A stretch of 64,000 nt of DNA from Sipunculus nudus (lineage: Eukaryota > Annelida > Sipuncula > Golfingiida > Sipunculidae): assembly GCA_026874595.1 (NCBI GenBank), contig CM049310.1, positions 85,225,056-85,289,055 of the forward strand, given 5' to 3'. Made by a program: the position numbers and the translations under genes. The stretch's first letter is position 1. Every line of letters starts with the position of its first letter. The notes below the pieces were generated by a model. It was not told where the DNA came from. It did not search any database and saw only the letters and a program-made list of their open reading frames with translations. Shown piece after piece: positions 11,788-23,869 of this stretch.

Positions 11788-11912
11788 TACTATAGATATT
11801 CAATAGGTGATACTTTCTTACAATATATAATTTTTCATGCATTTATACTATAGATAATATAGATATTCAATAGCTGATACTTTCTAACAATATATACTTT
11901 TTCATGCAATTT
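11788..11912. repeat. Two-copy tandem repeat, period about 65 bp
   Basis: AGATATTCAATAGGTGATAC near 11794 recurs as AGATATTCAATAGCTGATAC near 11859, each followed by a TTTTTCATGCA segment. Confidence 0.8.
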
Positions 11913-12998
11913 CTGCATAAATAGTAACAATACTTTAGCATATTATCCGAGGGTATATTTCTTTATTTCAAGATGATATCATTTAAATTATATGTCAGGA
12001 ATTTTTTTTGTGTGTGAGAAAAATCTGTCAAGTTTGAAGGCTTAAAAACAAACAAATTTAAATTACAAGACTTTCTTAGGGATAAATTGTAACAGTTTTG
12101 GCAATAGCAATATCCGTATGTCTAGTAAAAGAAACACAGACGTATTAAAGAAGTTCTTTTCAAACATGCATATTATCATTTATTTATCTTTTTATACTTT
12201 TATAATCCATTCATTTATCTGTATCAGCTGAAGTTTTACAAACCTAAATGCCTTATTGTGTCATTATTGTATCATAATGGACTGAGCGCTTAAGTTAATA
12301 CCTGTCTCACGATAATTATACGGTGTATGCAAGTAAACAGATCATAACGTAGGCCTATGCTGTTTTGTACTTCAACTGCATGGGCAAATTGGTTATTTAC
12401 TTTAAGCTTGAAGACATTTATGTACACGCACTGGTTATTCACAGTATAGGGGAGGAAGCATTTCCATTCGGAAAGGTATGGGACAATGCAGCCTAGGGTC
12501 TGCCGCACATTGACAAAGGGGGTTTCAAGTCACTTATACTGCCTTTTATATTTTGAAAAAAAGAGTGGGATTACTGTGAGAATAGGGAGGAGAAGTGGTC
12601 AATTATCTCTGGTCATATCCATGGTGAAGAGTTAAATGAAAGGCCTCATGAAGTATGCAAGACAAAAAAAATCAAGATAAATTAATAAATTACGAACGCG
12701 GATGAGGGAGGGGATGCATGCCCCCTGTACCCCCCCCCCCCCTCTGTATCCGCCCTTGCAGGTGCCCTGGCGACACCGTCTGGCGTGAATTTAGACCATA
12801 GACAATGATCATTAGACCATGGGGATATATAAATATATATTTATATATGATAAATACATATATGTATTATTTGATATACATACATGTATATAGTTATTTA
12901 TTTGTAAAATATATTTATATATATATATAGTTATTAATTTTTAATAGATACAAATATATAATGTATATGAAATAAAGTTATAGAGTTATAATTTGTCG
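11913..12998. other. Intergenic DNA with poly(C) tract and AT-rich segment
   Basis: No gene was recognised. A 13-nt C run sits at 12730-12742 beside TATCCGCCCTTG, which resembles the end of the MITE at 20.5 kb. The stretch 12825-12975 is nearly pure A/T. Confidence 0.45.
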
Positions 12999-13260
12999 TT
13001 AATATATTAAAGCGAAGGTCGGAGGTGATTCTGGTGATATTTCATCATTAGCTAGTTCATTGAGGCACCGAAGGAGTTTGACAAGAACTCCCACCGGTCC
13101 GTGGTATGACACCTTACCTAATGGGACAAGTCCTGCTTCAAACAATAATTGCTGGACACGAAATTTCCCCATTGTCTTCGTGATAACCGGCGTGCTGGCT
13201 GAGCCTGGCACTTCGTCCCAGCCAACAGTCCCGCCGGATCGCTGACTTCTACCTCGACTG
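12999..13260 (-). CDS. Unidentified open frame, possible terminal exon or retrocopy fragment
   Basis: A - strand frame open from at least 13245 to the TAA at 12999-13001 is markedly more GC-rich and protein-like than its surroundings: GKFRVQQLLFEAGLVPLGKV, then SYHGPVGVLVKLLRCLNELA and NDEISPESPP. The first ATG is at about 13211 and would give 70 residues, but the frame continues upstream through GWDEVPGSAS, so it may be an exon with an acceptor near 13250 or a truncated retrocopy. I do not recognise the family. No poly(A) signal was seen just downstream. Confidence 0.35.
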
Positions 13261-13264
13261 ATTG

Positions 13265-14190
13265 TTTAATTTTAAATAATCACGCATGCCCAGTTTCTCG
13301 GTTTTAATGTTTTTCTAATGACTTGTCACGGGAAAAGATATAAACTTTTATTTATTCATAATAACTTGGTTGCCATTTGGGTTATTTGCCATGCCGGCGA
13401 AGAATACCAGGATTCACCATCGGTGTTTATAGACCAACAGGACTTTTTCAGCAACCTAGAAAACTAAGACAAGTGTAAACAAGAAAATGCTTAAAATCAC
13501 AGTTTGGTGTGCCCATATTTTCAAATTTCTTGAATATTTATCCATCACAAAATTATATGCTAAGTTAACACGTTCTTGTATGATCTGTTTGGGTTGCAGA
13601 TTGTCAAACAGAGGGACGTTCGGAGTAATCGATTACTACACCTGAGCATCATGGACAACCTCAGATTAAAAAAAAATAGCATTTAAAAATACAACGTGAT
13701 GACAGTTGTATATGTCACTAACAAAACGAACAAATATAATTTAATAATTGTCATAAAAATATGTTATTGCTCAGCATACTGAAGTATGATCACTACTAGT
13801 CAGTTTCATATATATGATGAAACTTTCATAAATATATTAATTAAATTTCACACTTTAAATTGCATTATTACTGTATACATGACCAATGGCTCCCATATTT
13901 AGAACAAGGTTATGCATGGACAAAGCCGCATGGGACTCAAAATTGATAAACATTCATAGGAATTTGATAAATTAGATGATTTTATAAAAAAGAAATAAAT
14001 AGCTCATTGTTGCTCTAAAGTAATACTTTAGGAAGTCTAATAAGAAAAGAATTCCGAGTAACTCTAAACCCTTGTGTATGATTTATACAATAATAAGAAC
14101 TTAAAGAAGGCAGTTCGCAAATGACCAGTAGTTTTACTTTGCAAGATCACCAGCTTCGTGCCAGATTTCGAGTCAAGTCAGATTTTGCCT
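13265..14190. other. AT-rich intergenic DNA
   Basis: Nothing supported by motif, splice context or repeat structure was seen. Confidence 0.45.
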
Positions 14191-14224
14191 CCTTCAGGAG
14201 AATATGATTTCATCCCCTTTCGTG

Positions 14225-14665
14225 TGGGTCTGGGTGTTTGTGTGTGCTGGGAGGATTCCGATGAAGGTTTATGGAACGACGGGTCATAGGCGAATGAAGA
14301 ATAATACTAATTTTGGGACGGATCAGTGGTTTAGCATGCGGATCTGGATCGAGACCCCTGCTGTCTCGGGTATTACATTTGCGTTTGTGTCAGCTTCATG
14401 TGTCTTCTCAGAGGCGCCATCTACATGTTATTTCTTGATATTCAATCTACAGAACGATGATAGCGGTGGCGGGGGTAATTAGATTGGTCGTGTTTGTGTG
14501 TATGACTCGGGGCGTGTGCAACTTTCCGGGACATATATCCAGGAAGGATAAAATTTTATGGAACGACGGGTCCGAGGTTGAAGAAGAAAAAGTCTAATTT
14601 TGGGACGAATCGGTGGATTCAGTATGCGGATCTGGATCAAGATCACTGTTCTTTCGTGTATGATT
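14225..14665 (+). repeat. Two-copy direct repeat, period about 290 bp
   Basis: The core TTTATGGAACGACGGGTC at about 14265 recurs at about 14555. Each copy is followed by TAATTTTGGGACG and then GCGGATCTGGATC. A 92-codon + frame spans the first copy, but the repeat structure and lack of motifs argue against coding. Confidence 0.75.
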
Positions 14666-17151
14666 CAGTACGAAATGCCCAAAGTCAAATTGATTCATCC
14701 TGAAATTTATTCATTTTTTTACACATTTTAAAAAATTAAAATCAATGTTGAAATTCTTTTAGATTTTGGCTATTTAATCACTTCTTAGCATGTTACTTTT
14801 GTTGTACTTATTCAATTTAAATATAGAAAATTTTATCGACCTTGGATCAGTGGTATAAGCAATACTTTTAGATGATTAAAAGATACAGCTTGCTATGTAT
14901 GATTAAATGCAACAATTCAAATGATATTGTAGTGGTACACAGTTTTAACTCGCCCCCATTTGTTTATATAAAACTATTCATCCGATTAGATGGTATGGTG
15001 TGGCTGGCCGTGCACTGATGCATAGACGGTGACTAGGGTACTACTGGCTATACATCACGTATAGTGGCCTGGTTGGTAGAATTGCCAACCATACCACGCT
15101 GTCAACCAGACCAATAATCTTTTAGAACCTTATCAGACAAGTAGTCCCGGCCAAACAGCAATACCCACCAGAGATCACTACCGCTACCCTTTGTCACATT
15201 CTCAAGACATGAGATCTGTCTATGGAGTTCAACTAGATCTAATGCACACATTAGTCCGCACTGCTCCCTTTCAAGCCGAAATCGAGTCTTTCCGCATGAG
15301 ATTCTTAACTTATAATAATAAAGTAAATAGAACAAATATAGAGTATGCTTCGACAACATCCATTCCAAATATAACCAACAAAAGTTTTTTTTATCCTTGA
15401 AATAATTTTGAATTTATTGATAAACCAGTGGTTGTAAATAAAAACAGAAACTCATGCACATGCTTCCTTGGATAATTTAAGTGATCAGCTGTTTACAGAA
15501 TTGGTGAAGATGTAAATACACGGAGATAGTGCAGCAACACTTGCTGTGGTGTTTTGCAATATTATACAAAAGGATTACCTGCATGAATTGGGGATTAAGT
15601 ATTATTGCATGCTGACATCAGAGGACCGTGAATCACAGGTTGTTCACATTTACTGATCATACAAGTGGGCGGTGATTGGGTCAAATGTCAGATCAAGCAT
15701 GCCTAGGTCCGTCGCTGCCAGTGCGTTGTGCGCATGCTCGTTAAACTGGTCCATTGGTAAACATGAACTTAAAAGAACATTGGGTCATTTTTCGTGCATG
15801 CTTGTCAGGAGAATGTCATGACCCCTAAGTAACATGCCCGTAATATGTCAAGGGGTGATTAAACAAGGATAGGCTTTTGCTACATTCATGACAGAAACTT
15901 GAGAGGAAAACCTAAGAAAGCTTCTGAAAACGACAGGTCTAGCTGTGCTAAAATTCTATAAAAAGTTTAAATATCCAGAGAAACAAGTTCACTTTCACAC
16001 GAAATTTTCTTATTGCAGATACTTATTGCAGATCCATCAGTCAACTTGATCGCTGTTGAAATATTATAACATTAAAACAAAATAATCGTCCAGTATGGGG
16101 ATGTAAACCCTGATCAAAGAGAGTATTCAAAGTTGGTGCTCTGTATGGTTGATTAAATTTGTTGTTATTCCGGAGAACTTTTTAATTGAAATAATGAGAA
16201 AACGCCCTTGGAGATCATGGCATTGTTGCCTTGACTATTGACATAGCAAACAACAACCATGGCCCTCATGCTATACACTGATTTACTAACGTCTTTCAGG
16301 AAAACGGTACGTATATGTAGATTGAGGTCATTTTCCGAAACGTCACGACTCGCAATTCAAAGATAGTCAGAATCGTCACATGGTGCATTCTCGTGTAAAC
16401 AAATGTGCAATAAAACCTGCTTAATAAATTTCAATGACGTCCGTGATAGCTTTCTTCAGTTAACTTGTAGACACACACATATAAATACTTTTACACACAG
16501 ATACAAGTGAAAATAATACCCCTCCCTTCGCGCAAGATTGATTAAAACAGGGAGGTATTTTCATGCATAAAGCTTTATTCTAACAAGGAAAGATTAGGAA
16601 AGAGCAGATAGAAATGTGTACATGCCGTAAATATCAATATGTCAGGCCCACTGGCACCAAATATAACAGCTAAAATTAGAAATAAACGAAAATCAGTTTG
16701 ATTAAAAAATCCATGGGAAAAAAAGGATAATTTTTAAACATCATACATGAACAGTGCTTTGAAAATGTTATTACATATAATTCGAAATAGAAAGTCCAGT
16801 ATTATCCACACGTGGTCTCTGAGTAGGCGTTCCAGTGTGTGCTCATTGCTCATGCCCCCAGCTTGTGTACTCATCCAAAAATAATGATAGGTATAAAGAT
16901 ATTTATGTGAAAGAAGAATCTCTTCTGCTTGCCACCTTCAATAAAGATACGAGAAAAAAACATTTAATTGGACATTTGGGGCGTCGTAAACAAACTTATA
17001 TAATGATTATAATGGATTACAGAAGATTCACGGTCCATATACATGCATTGAAAATGAAATATTTGTGTGGATAATATAGTTTCATATAATGGTGAATGAA
17101 CGTACACATATGCTACCATACGTATTAATACTCACATAGATACATATATAC

Positions 17152-17153
<2 letters not shown>

Positions 17154-17193
<40 letters not shown>
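17154..17193. repeat. (TA)n microsatellite
   Basis: About 40 bp of TA. The right arm counterpart near 56.8-56.95 kb is a TA/TG-rich stretch rather than pure TA. Confidence 0.95.
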
Positions 17194-17194
<1 letters not shown>

Positions 17195-17258
17195 TTATGT
17201 AGACACACGTGAACGTACAACCTCAACCAAACACATGTTTACATGTACAGACACAAAC

Positions 17259-17259
<1 letters not shown>

Positions 17260-17314
<55 letters not shown>
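17260..17314. repeat. (TA)n microsatellite
   Basis: About 55 bp of TA, 65 bp downstream of the previous one. Confidence 0.95.
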
Positions 17315-17315
<1 letters not shown>

Positions 17316-17864
17316 TCAAACACAGGCAATGGTTGTCTTGACCATTGCAGAGATTATACTATTTAGATTACCTCCTACTAGCCTCAGATGATAATAATCA
17401 GTTTATTTTTGGTTGAGATTTAAAAAAAAATCTGATACGGAATTACAGATTTATCTTGATATTAATTTCAGTTAATGTCATAGGATTTTACCATGGATAG
17501 GCCATGATGAAAGCCTCCCAAAAGTGCAAAAGCAAATGTGATGATGTAACTGTTCAAATTTGGAGAAATATGTGGTCAACAAAAACACAATGGTTATGAT
17601 TACCATTGGCCATTCGTTGTTATTTTTTAAATAGGAAAACGGTACAAAATGCTTAGGGAATATCATTGGTCCATCGATAACCGTTGCTTAGTTTAACCAT
17701 TGCTGCAGATCGGGACAAATTTATCAAATCCATTTCCAGCCCACTACGAGTGACCAATTTCCATAATATTTCAGATATCAGCATGTTTTCTTCATTTACC
17801 CCATCCGTTTTCGTGGAAATGAACATACACCGTTTAATCAGTAGCTGGGCGAATTCTATTTTGA

Positions 17865-20800
17865 TCATACTGAGATGTTCGAGTTTTTTAGCAGTTTTCC
17901 TTGGTACACGCTTTCTGTTAAGTATGTGTGTCCGTGCATCCTACGTAATAGTTTGAATAAGTTTCATTCATTTTTTTTGTCTGATAACGATTGCTGTCTG
18001 AACCATTGATACGATATTAGGCCACCTGCATTGAAATATATGGCGCAAGCCCTAGTTTTTCCAAGTCTTGAATATGATATCGTAGGTAGATATCAAACCG
18101 ATGAGCTAAAACAAGATCGCAGAATCATACATTAATATAAGTGTGGCTCATTGCAATTATAGTAATATTTGATTAGCACCGATTGGTAAATCACAGCGGA
18201 TGGCTTAAGTTCTGCACACATTTGCCTTTTAAGACATATTCAAAGAGCGACTTTCTCACTCTCTGCCACGTATTATAGTCTGTTAAATCACCACCTGTAC
18301 AACTATTTTTTGCTATTAAAATATTTGTATTAGTTACATTTTGAGGGAGAAATGGTAATAAAGGAAAATGATAAATAAATCTTATTTCAAAAAGGGAAAT
18401 AAACTCATTTAACGGAATTAACGAAACAGAATCATCTTAAGATATGAGAAATCAGTTTACATTTTACAAAATATCAGTCCCTCTTATGACAGTCATATAC
18501 AAAAACAGCCCCACTTGACCGCTGCTGATTGGTTGAAGTCATATAAACATGTCCAGCCAAAAAAGAAAAAGATGGCTTCTTATGCAGGAAAAATCTGTCA
18601 GATCACTGGAAAAAGTGAGAAACGTTGTAAAACATAAACTGGATATTAATTTGAAAATGAATGCTTGCTATATAAGTTTGTCACTTCCAGGTGTTGCACT
18701 CTAGGAAATTACTGAAAAATATAAACTTTTTCAAAAAGTAATCTAAAATAAACAGGTGGACATAGTTTGGTAAAACATAGTATAATCACGTGTTTTCTCA
18801 CCTGTTTCGCCTTTCTCAAGTAACTTGTACACCGTCAGTCCATCGCAGATGTTCCTCGCCCGCTCGCTTAGAGACGAGAGATGAACCTTTTCCTTGGAGA
18901 TTACCAGTTCATACTTCTCATCCTTGAGCTTGGCCTTGATATTGTGCTGTCAAATTTGAAAATTAAACGAATATGGGTTTGAATCCACACTCAGTCCTGT
19001 TTTCTATTTGCACCTGTAACATATGTTTGGTATGTAGGACTATATTCTAATTCTGCATTAAATGGACGGAAAACGGAAAAAAGTCAAGTTGGAATGTATA
19101 TTTACTCTGATTTCGTCTTAACTATCAGTAAGCATGGATCTGTGACATTAAGCATGCTAACATTTCTGGGTTAACATATACTAATACGCTAATGTCATAC
19201 ATTAGCAAGTTTTTTAATAAAATGGGCAATTGAAAATTTCCCCACAAAAAGTTACCCATTATACATATGGGAGCGATCACTCGCTTGTTTTTGTTGTCTT
19301 GTTGGGTGAGCGCTCATTGTAATTCGGCACGACGGGGCCGAGCTCTCTAGTCATTAAGTTCATATATCACCAGTTCGAAGGTCAGGGGAGCACGCTTGTG
19401 TAAATGGCTTGGTTAGCGTGTCGAAGCTAATGAATATTCATAGGGCTACCAAGCACTTTGCCTATGTTAAGGTTTTGTAATTCATGCACCTTATGACTAG
19501 TCAGTGGCTTTCAGGGGATTCCGGTAGAAAAAAAGGAACTCCCAGACTGTAGTTCCTCACACTTGAACTACAGCCACCAACGGACAGGACAGGAGCCGCA
19601 GATCTTATAGTGCCATCGAAAGGTTGGGGTTGAATTCCCGTAAGTTTTTCTTTTATATGTAATTCTAGATGCATTCTTTTATCATAGTTTGAATAGATAT
19701 TTTACATACTAAAAGTAGACATTTTACTTTATCTGGCAGTATGAACACAGATTGTTATTAATTAAAATCGACTTCTAAAGGAGGGTTCGTTGAAGACTTC
19801 ATTTTAAATAGTCGGCCTGATGTTTCTAGGAGTAAGCAAATTTGTAATCCCCATTGCACAGAAGCGTATAATTTCAGTGGAAATGTATTGTAACACCAAA
19901 GGCAGCTTTACTGTTTAGTGCACAGTTTAAGTCGGGCTGTCGGTCACTCCATATTCAAGTTAAATTTGAGGGAAATACGGAGTTTTCTCATAATGTCAAT
20001 TGTGATGTATCCAAGGATTGTTAATAATCGCAACCACTGTTAGGCATCACAGGTAACAATGGCTATGTTATTTCGTTTGGCGGGAGCAGCGTTAGTAATA
20101 CGTAACTTTAAGGTTCGACTTAAAGTGTGTGTAACGGGCATATTCCAGGGGTATAATATAACGTTCCCGGTATAGGAAACTTTCTAGGCAGTAGAACCTC
20201 ATGGTATGCATGCCGTAGTATTAGAAATGGCCATAGGAAATATGGAGTATTTCTGTGTATTTTTTCTGATAGCTTTTTACCACGGGTGGGGACCACGTCG
20301 GCGAGGCCGATAGTGCAGGGGAGCAGAGAGTGGATGTACTTCATGGTGTACTAATGTCCAGCTGACGGACAAGGGGACTTCCCGAGATGTGAAGACTGGA
20401 AGAATGCACAACAACACGGCAGAACCGCATGGTAAGGGTTCGTCAACGAGGTCGAGAGAGGGTGCTCAAGTGTGACCGTCGGGAGATTGAGGTTGGACAG
20501 AAACGAGAGGTATAGCAGAAGCGGATCCAGGGGGTCCGGACCCCCATCCCCCTTTTTCATAAGAAACAACTTTTTTAAAGGCTTCAGACAAAATTTTGCT
20601 GCCTGGACCCCCCTTTTTCAGACCTGAGGACTTTTTTTTAAGGTTTTCATTTGTCCTCCTAGATTGCCCCCCCCCCCCCCTTTCCTTAATCCTGGATCCG
20701 CCCCTGTATAGAGATTGAGTTCTGGGGCGCACAAGTCCAGCACAGAAGAACTAGGTCTGGGTAATGACTTCAGAGTGCAGCGGATCGTGAGGGCGTCCTT

Positions 20801-22807
20801 TGATTTCCAACAGATCCTCTGTTTTTGTTTAGAGTATATATCTTTAATGTTTTGGATAGGGTAAACGCAGTAAAGATACGTTTATCTTATATACTTGTCT
20901 ATGTTATTATTGTGAGCCTTGAGTGTGAGTGTGTGTGTGTGTGTGTACACGAGCGCGTGGTTCAGACAGACAGACATCGACGTCACAGCAAACATTTCAA
21001 GAAAATGGGATTTGAGTGTTATAAAGGAGTCGATTTATTAATACAGCTTGAAAATTGATAAGACTTAAAGGGGTGGGTATATGTATAGAGGAGAGAAAAA
21101 TGTCGCATCATTCTAGCACTTGTTTTCCTTAATGTTGTCAACTAAGATGCTACTTTTTCTTGGAAATTCCTATTTTCCCCTACTTTTTACCGCACTATCG
21201 TTTTGAACTGTTACATGCGGCGCTAGAATATTTATGGGCTTCTGTGAAATTGTTCTTGTGTAAATAAAATATTTATGAGCACATGTTGTCTCAAAACTGC
21301 AGGTTTATCTTATTGTCAATAAAGAAATACTCGAGCTCATGCCTGAGTGTTGTCCAACATACGAAAAGGGTGCTCGTTTTATAATTTATATAAATACTAC
21401 CTTTAGGTTTCCACTGTTTTTGATTAATCGGGCAAGAACTCTCGGAGGAATGTTCTTGGTCCGGTCAAGCTTCGTCAGGTAACAGGCTTGCGTTCCGGTC
21501 ATCGACGTCTTGAACACTGTCTGTCCCTGAAATATGTAATAAAGTTTAACTATTATCCTTAATAAGTCGGGTACTGGAGCAGCATAAATTTATGCTTTCC
21601 GGACAAAGTTAGTGGAATTCCTTTGGCGCGCATCATTTTAAGAACCATTTAAGCAATGGGTGTAAAAGTATAACCTAAGGACGAAACCAATTAGGGTATC
21701 TGCGCCATCGAATATCAGGCCTGTCCACAGGCCAGTATGGCCGCCTTGCAGTGATCATGGAATTACTTTTGCGCGCATTATCTTAAGAGCTCTTCAAATG
21801 ATTGCCCTGACAATTTTCCGAAGATTCATACAAATACAGGATATGCGCTATCGGGTTTCAAACTTGTTGGCCGAAAAATTATCTTAACGGATTATCTCAT
21901 GAATTGTTTAAGCAATTTCCGTGATAATTTTACCTTGCACTAACTGGTATGTTCATATGTCAATTGTCTTACCCGTTTGAAGTCGTTCAGCATCCAGAAC
22001 TTCTCATCTGGCAGATAGACCTCTTCTTCCTCTTTGTCCGGATCAACCCGGATGTGTTCTTTTCCTTCTTTGGTGTGGATTGTTGCCTTCTTCAATATAC
22101 AATTTTAAATGTTAAGAAGATTTAAACTGATTTAAATGCATGTAATTCTACCCGAAGATATACATTTTCTTCATGAGGGGGAACAAGGAGGAGAAAACAA
22201 AATTGTTCAGGGTGCAATTTTGCTCGGTTTCACTTTTTCACTCAGAACAAATATACAGATTTCTCTAGAACCTTTAAATGTCCCCCTCTTTTTGGTTGTT
22301 GATATTTAGTTACAATATTTACTGATGTAATAAATTAATTAAAGAGATGAATACATAATCGTTTGTGCACGATGTGTCTGATTTCTTCCATCTTGTTTCC
22401 GTTCTGAAGAACTGAAGAATATTTTGGGTTCTTAGCTATCTTTGTGGCCTTGCAATATTTTGCTCATGTCATTAATTATTTGTACTCAAAATTTACTAAA
22501 TTAATGTTGATATATAATTACATATGCGTTTAATATTAATTCTATGGAATATACTGATTAAAATTAGGTTATCGTTCTAGAACATTTTGTTTACGTCCTG
22601 GAATTCATTGATCTCCTTAGTTGTCCGGTCAAAACGTATGGCCCTTGAATGCAATAACGTATCACCATGTGTTAGGAAATTTTAATGAGTGCTTCGATCT
22701 GCTGAGAATACCTGAACGTCCCCGGAGCTTGCAGTGACCATGGAAACCGTCACCAAACCAATAAGGACCATCATCATCCAGAGATGAGCCTTTGTAGTCA
22801 CAGTCAT
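17865..22807 (-). CDS. Secreted BRICHOS-domain protein (5 coding exons, about 177 aa)
   Basis: Coding exons on the - strand are 22807-22712, 22089-21973, 21526-21401, 18946-18802 and 17914-17865. Introns are phase 0, 0, 0 and 1, with donors CAG|GTATTC, CGG|GTAAGA, AAG|GTAGTA and CAG|GTGAGA. Exon 1 codes a signal peptide (MTVTTKAHLWMMMVLIGLVT; cleavage near residue 27). Residues about 45-155 fit a BRICHOS domain: the hallmark Asp at 68 (LNDFKR), Cys86 (QACYLTKLDR) and Cys147 (NICDGLTVYKL) match the one-Asp, two-Cys signature. BRICHOS domains chaperone the folding of an aggregation-prone segment of their own precursor. No transmembrane helix is seen after the signal, so the product is probably secreted. 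The C-terminal tail after the domain is only about 20 residues. The last exon is the least certain part. Three phase-0 borders and conservation in the right arm support the model. Exon 2 has a tandem GAAG/AAG acceptor. Confidence 0.8.
19290..19645 (+). mobile_element. SINE-like insertion in the left arm, empty site in the right arm
   Basis: Homology to the right arm (54.80-54.86 kb, then 54.6-54.78 kb) runs up to both edges but skips this ~355-bp block. Inside are B-box-like ACCAGTTCGAAGGTC near 19,369 and GGGGTTGAATTCCCG near 19,626, with an A-box-like GGCCGAGCTCTCTAGTC near 19,337. This suggests a composite tRNA-derived SINE. Both edges are T-rich (TTGTTTTTG and GTTTTTCTTTT), consistent with a target duplication. 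It lies in an intron of the BRICHOS gene. Confidence 0.55.
20516..20706. mobile_element. 191-bp MITE with GGATCC-type inverted ends and TATAG duplication
   Basis: The ends read CAGAAGCGGATCCAGGGG and, on the other strand, CAGGGGCGGATCCAGGA. TATAG flanks both sides (20511-20515 and 20707-20711). The right arm near 54,145-54,160 has one such site and no insert. The interior has T-rich and C-rich runs, including a 14-nt C run at 20667-20680, and no coding capacity. It must have been mobilised in trans. Confidence 0.85.
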
Positions 22808-22853
22808 CTTTAACTGAAATAACAAACACACAAATATATACTCACACACATAT

Positions 22854-22865
<12 letters not shown>

Positions 22866-22886
<21 letters not shown>

Positions 22887-22887
22887 G
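22866..22887. repeat. (CA)n/(TA)n microsatellite before the signal-peptide exon
   Basis: A TG/TA-rich tract on the - strand lies about 50 nt upstream of the exon acceptor. The block of about 22,430-22,905 that contains it is missing from the right arm. Confidence 0.85.
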
Positions 22888-23019
22888 TTAAACAGCCCAA
22901 AGAGGGACCTGTCTTTATTCTACAAAAACCGCTGTGAGTGTCCCCCCTGTGTTCACGGAAAATTCAATCAAGAATCACAGTGTCAGTTGTAACCAAAATT
23001 AATTTTACATAGATTCGAA

Positions 23020-23205
23020 CCCGAGTACACGTCCGACTCCAAGACCTTCGAGTCCAAGTACGAGTCCGCGAGAAAGCGGACTTGAGCCCGGGCTCAAGTC
23101 CATGTCCGGACTCGAGTCAAACATAACTGCTATAGTAGATGGATAATTGAGTCCATGCCCGGACTCGAGTCAAACATCACTGCTATAGTAGATAGATAAT
23201 TGAGG
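23020..23205. repeat. GAGTCC/GACTCG hexamer-rich repeat with two-copy extension
   Basis: Degenerate tandem copies of GAGTCC and AAGTCC are followed by two copies of a ~60-bp unit (GTCCGGACTCGAGTCAAACA then ACTGCTATAGTAGAT). Related blocks lie at 25.2 and 25.56 kb, and in the right arm at 50.1 and 50.6 kb. Confidence 0.8.
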
Positions 23206-23869
23206 AAGAACCGATGACGAGGAAGCAGGGATTCTATAAGGCTGCAATCACGTCTTAGCTGTGTCGTCTCTTCGTCAAAAACCCCTATCACACGGGAAGG
23301 CAGTGTCGCTGAGCTCTAGAAAACGGGACATATTGCCGTAGAGTGCTCTGAGGTCCTTATGATTTTCATAGGAGCGAGATAATGTCTCCTCGGGTCGTCA
23401 CATGGTCACCCGAGGCGGTATATTCAAATCAAATGGAGACAAGCGTCTGCTTATGAAAGCAAAGCATTGATTATATATGTCATTCCATTTTTCAGTATGC
23501 ATGTATATGTCTGTATTTCCTTTCAATTCTCCCCATCCCAAACTTAATATTTTTTGCTTGATTAAATTTACGTCTAAACAATATCATTCGATGTTTTATG
23601 ATACACATTATATATTCTACATCAGAGAACATGAAGCATATTGATATTATACTGCCATTGCACAGGGGACACTGGCTACACAGATCTATTCATATATAAT
23701 GAGAGCACAGTGCTACGTAATATAATATTCCATTTCCCTGCACCATGAGCTTTTTGCCAGGATGATCTCATGATCGAGGTGCTTATGTGGCAAGAGATCT
23801 ATTTCTGATTGGAAGCTGACCGTGCTTCTGAAAGACGCGACTTAAATTGAAACGATTTTTTTTACATTG

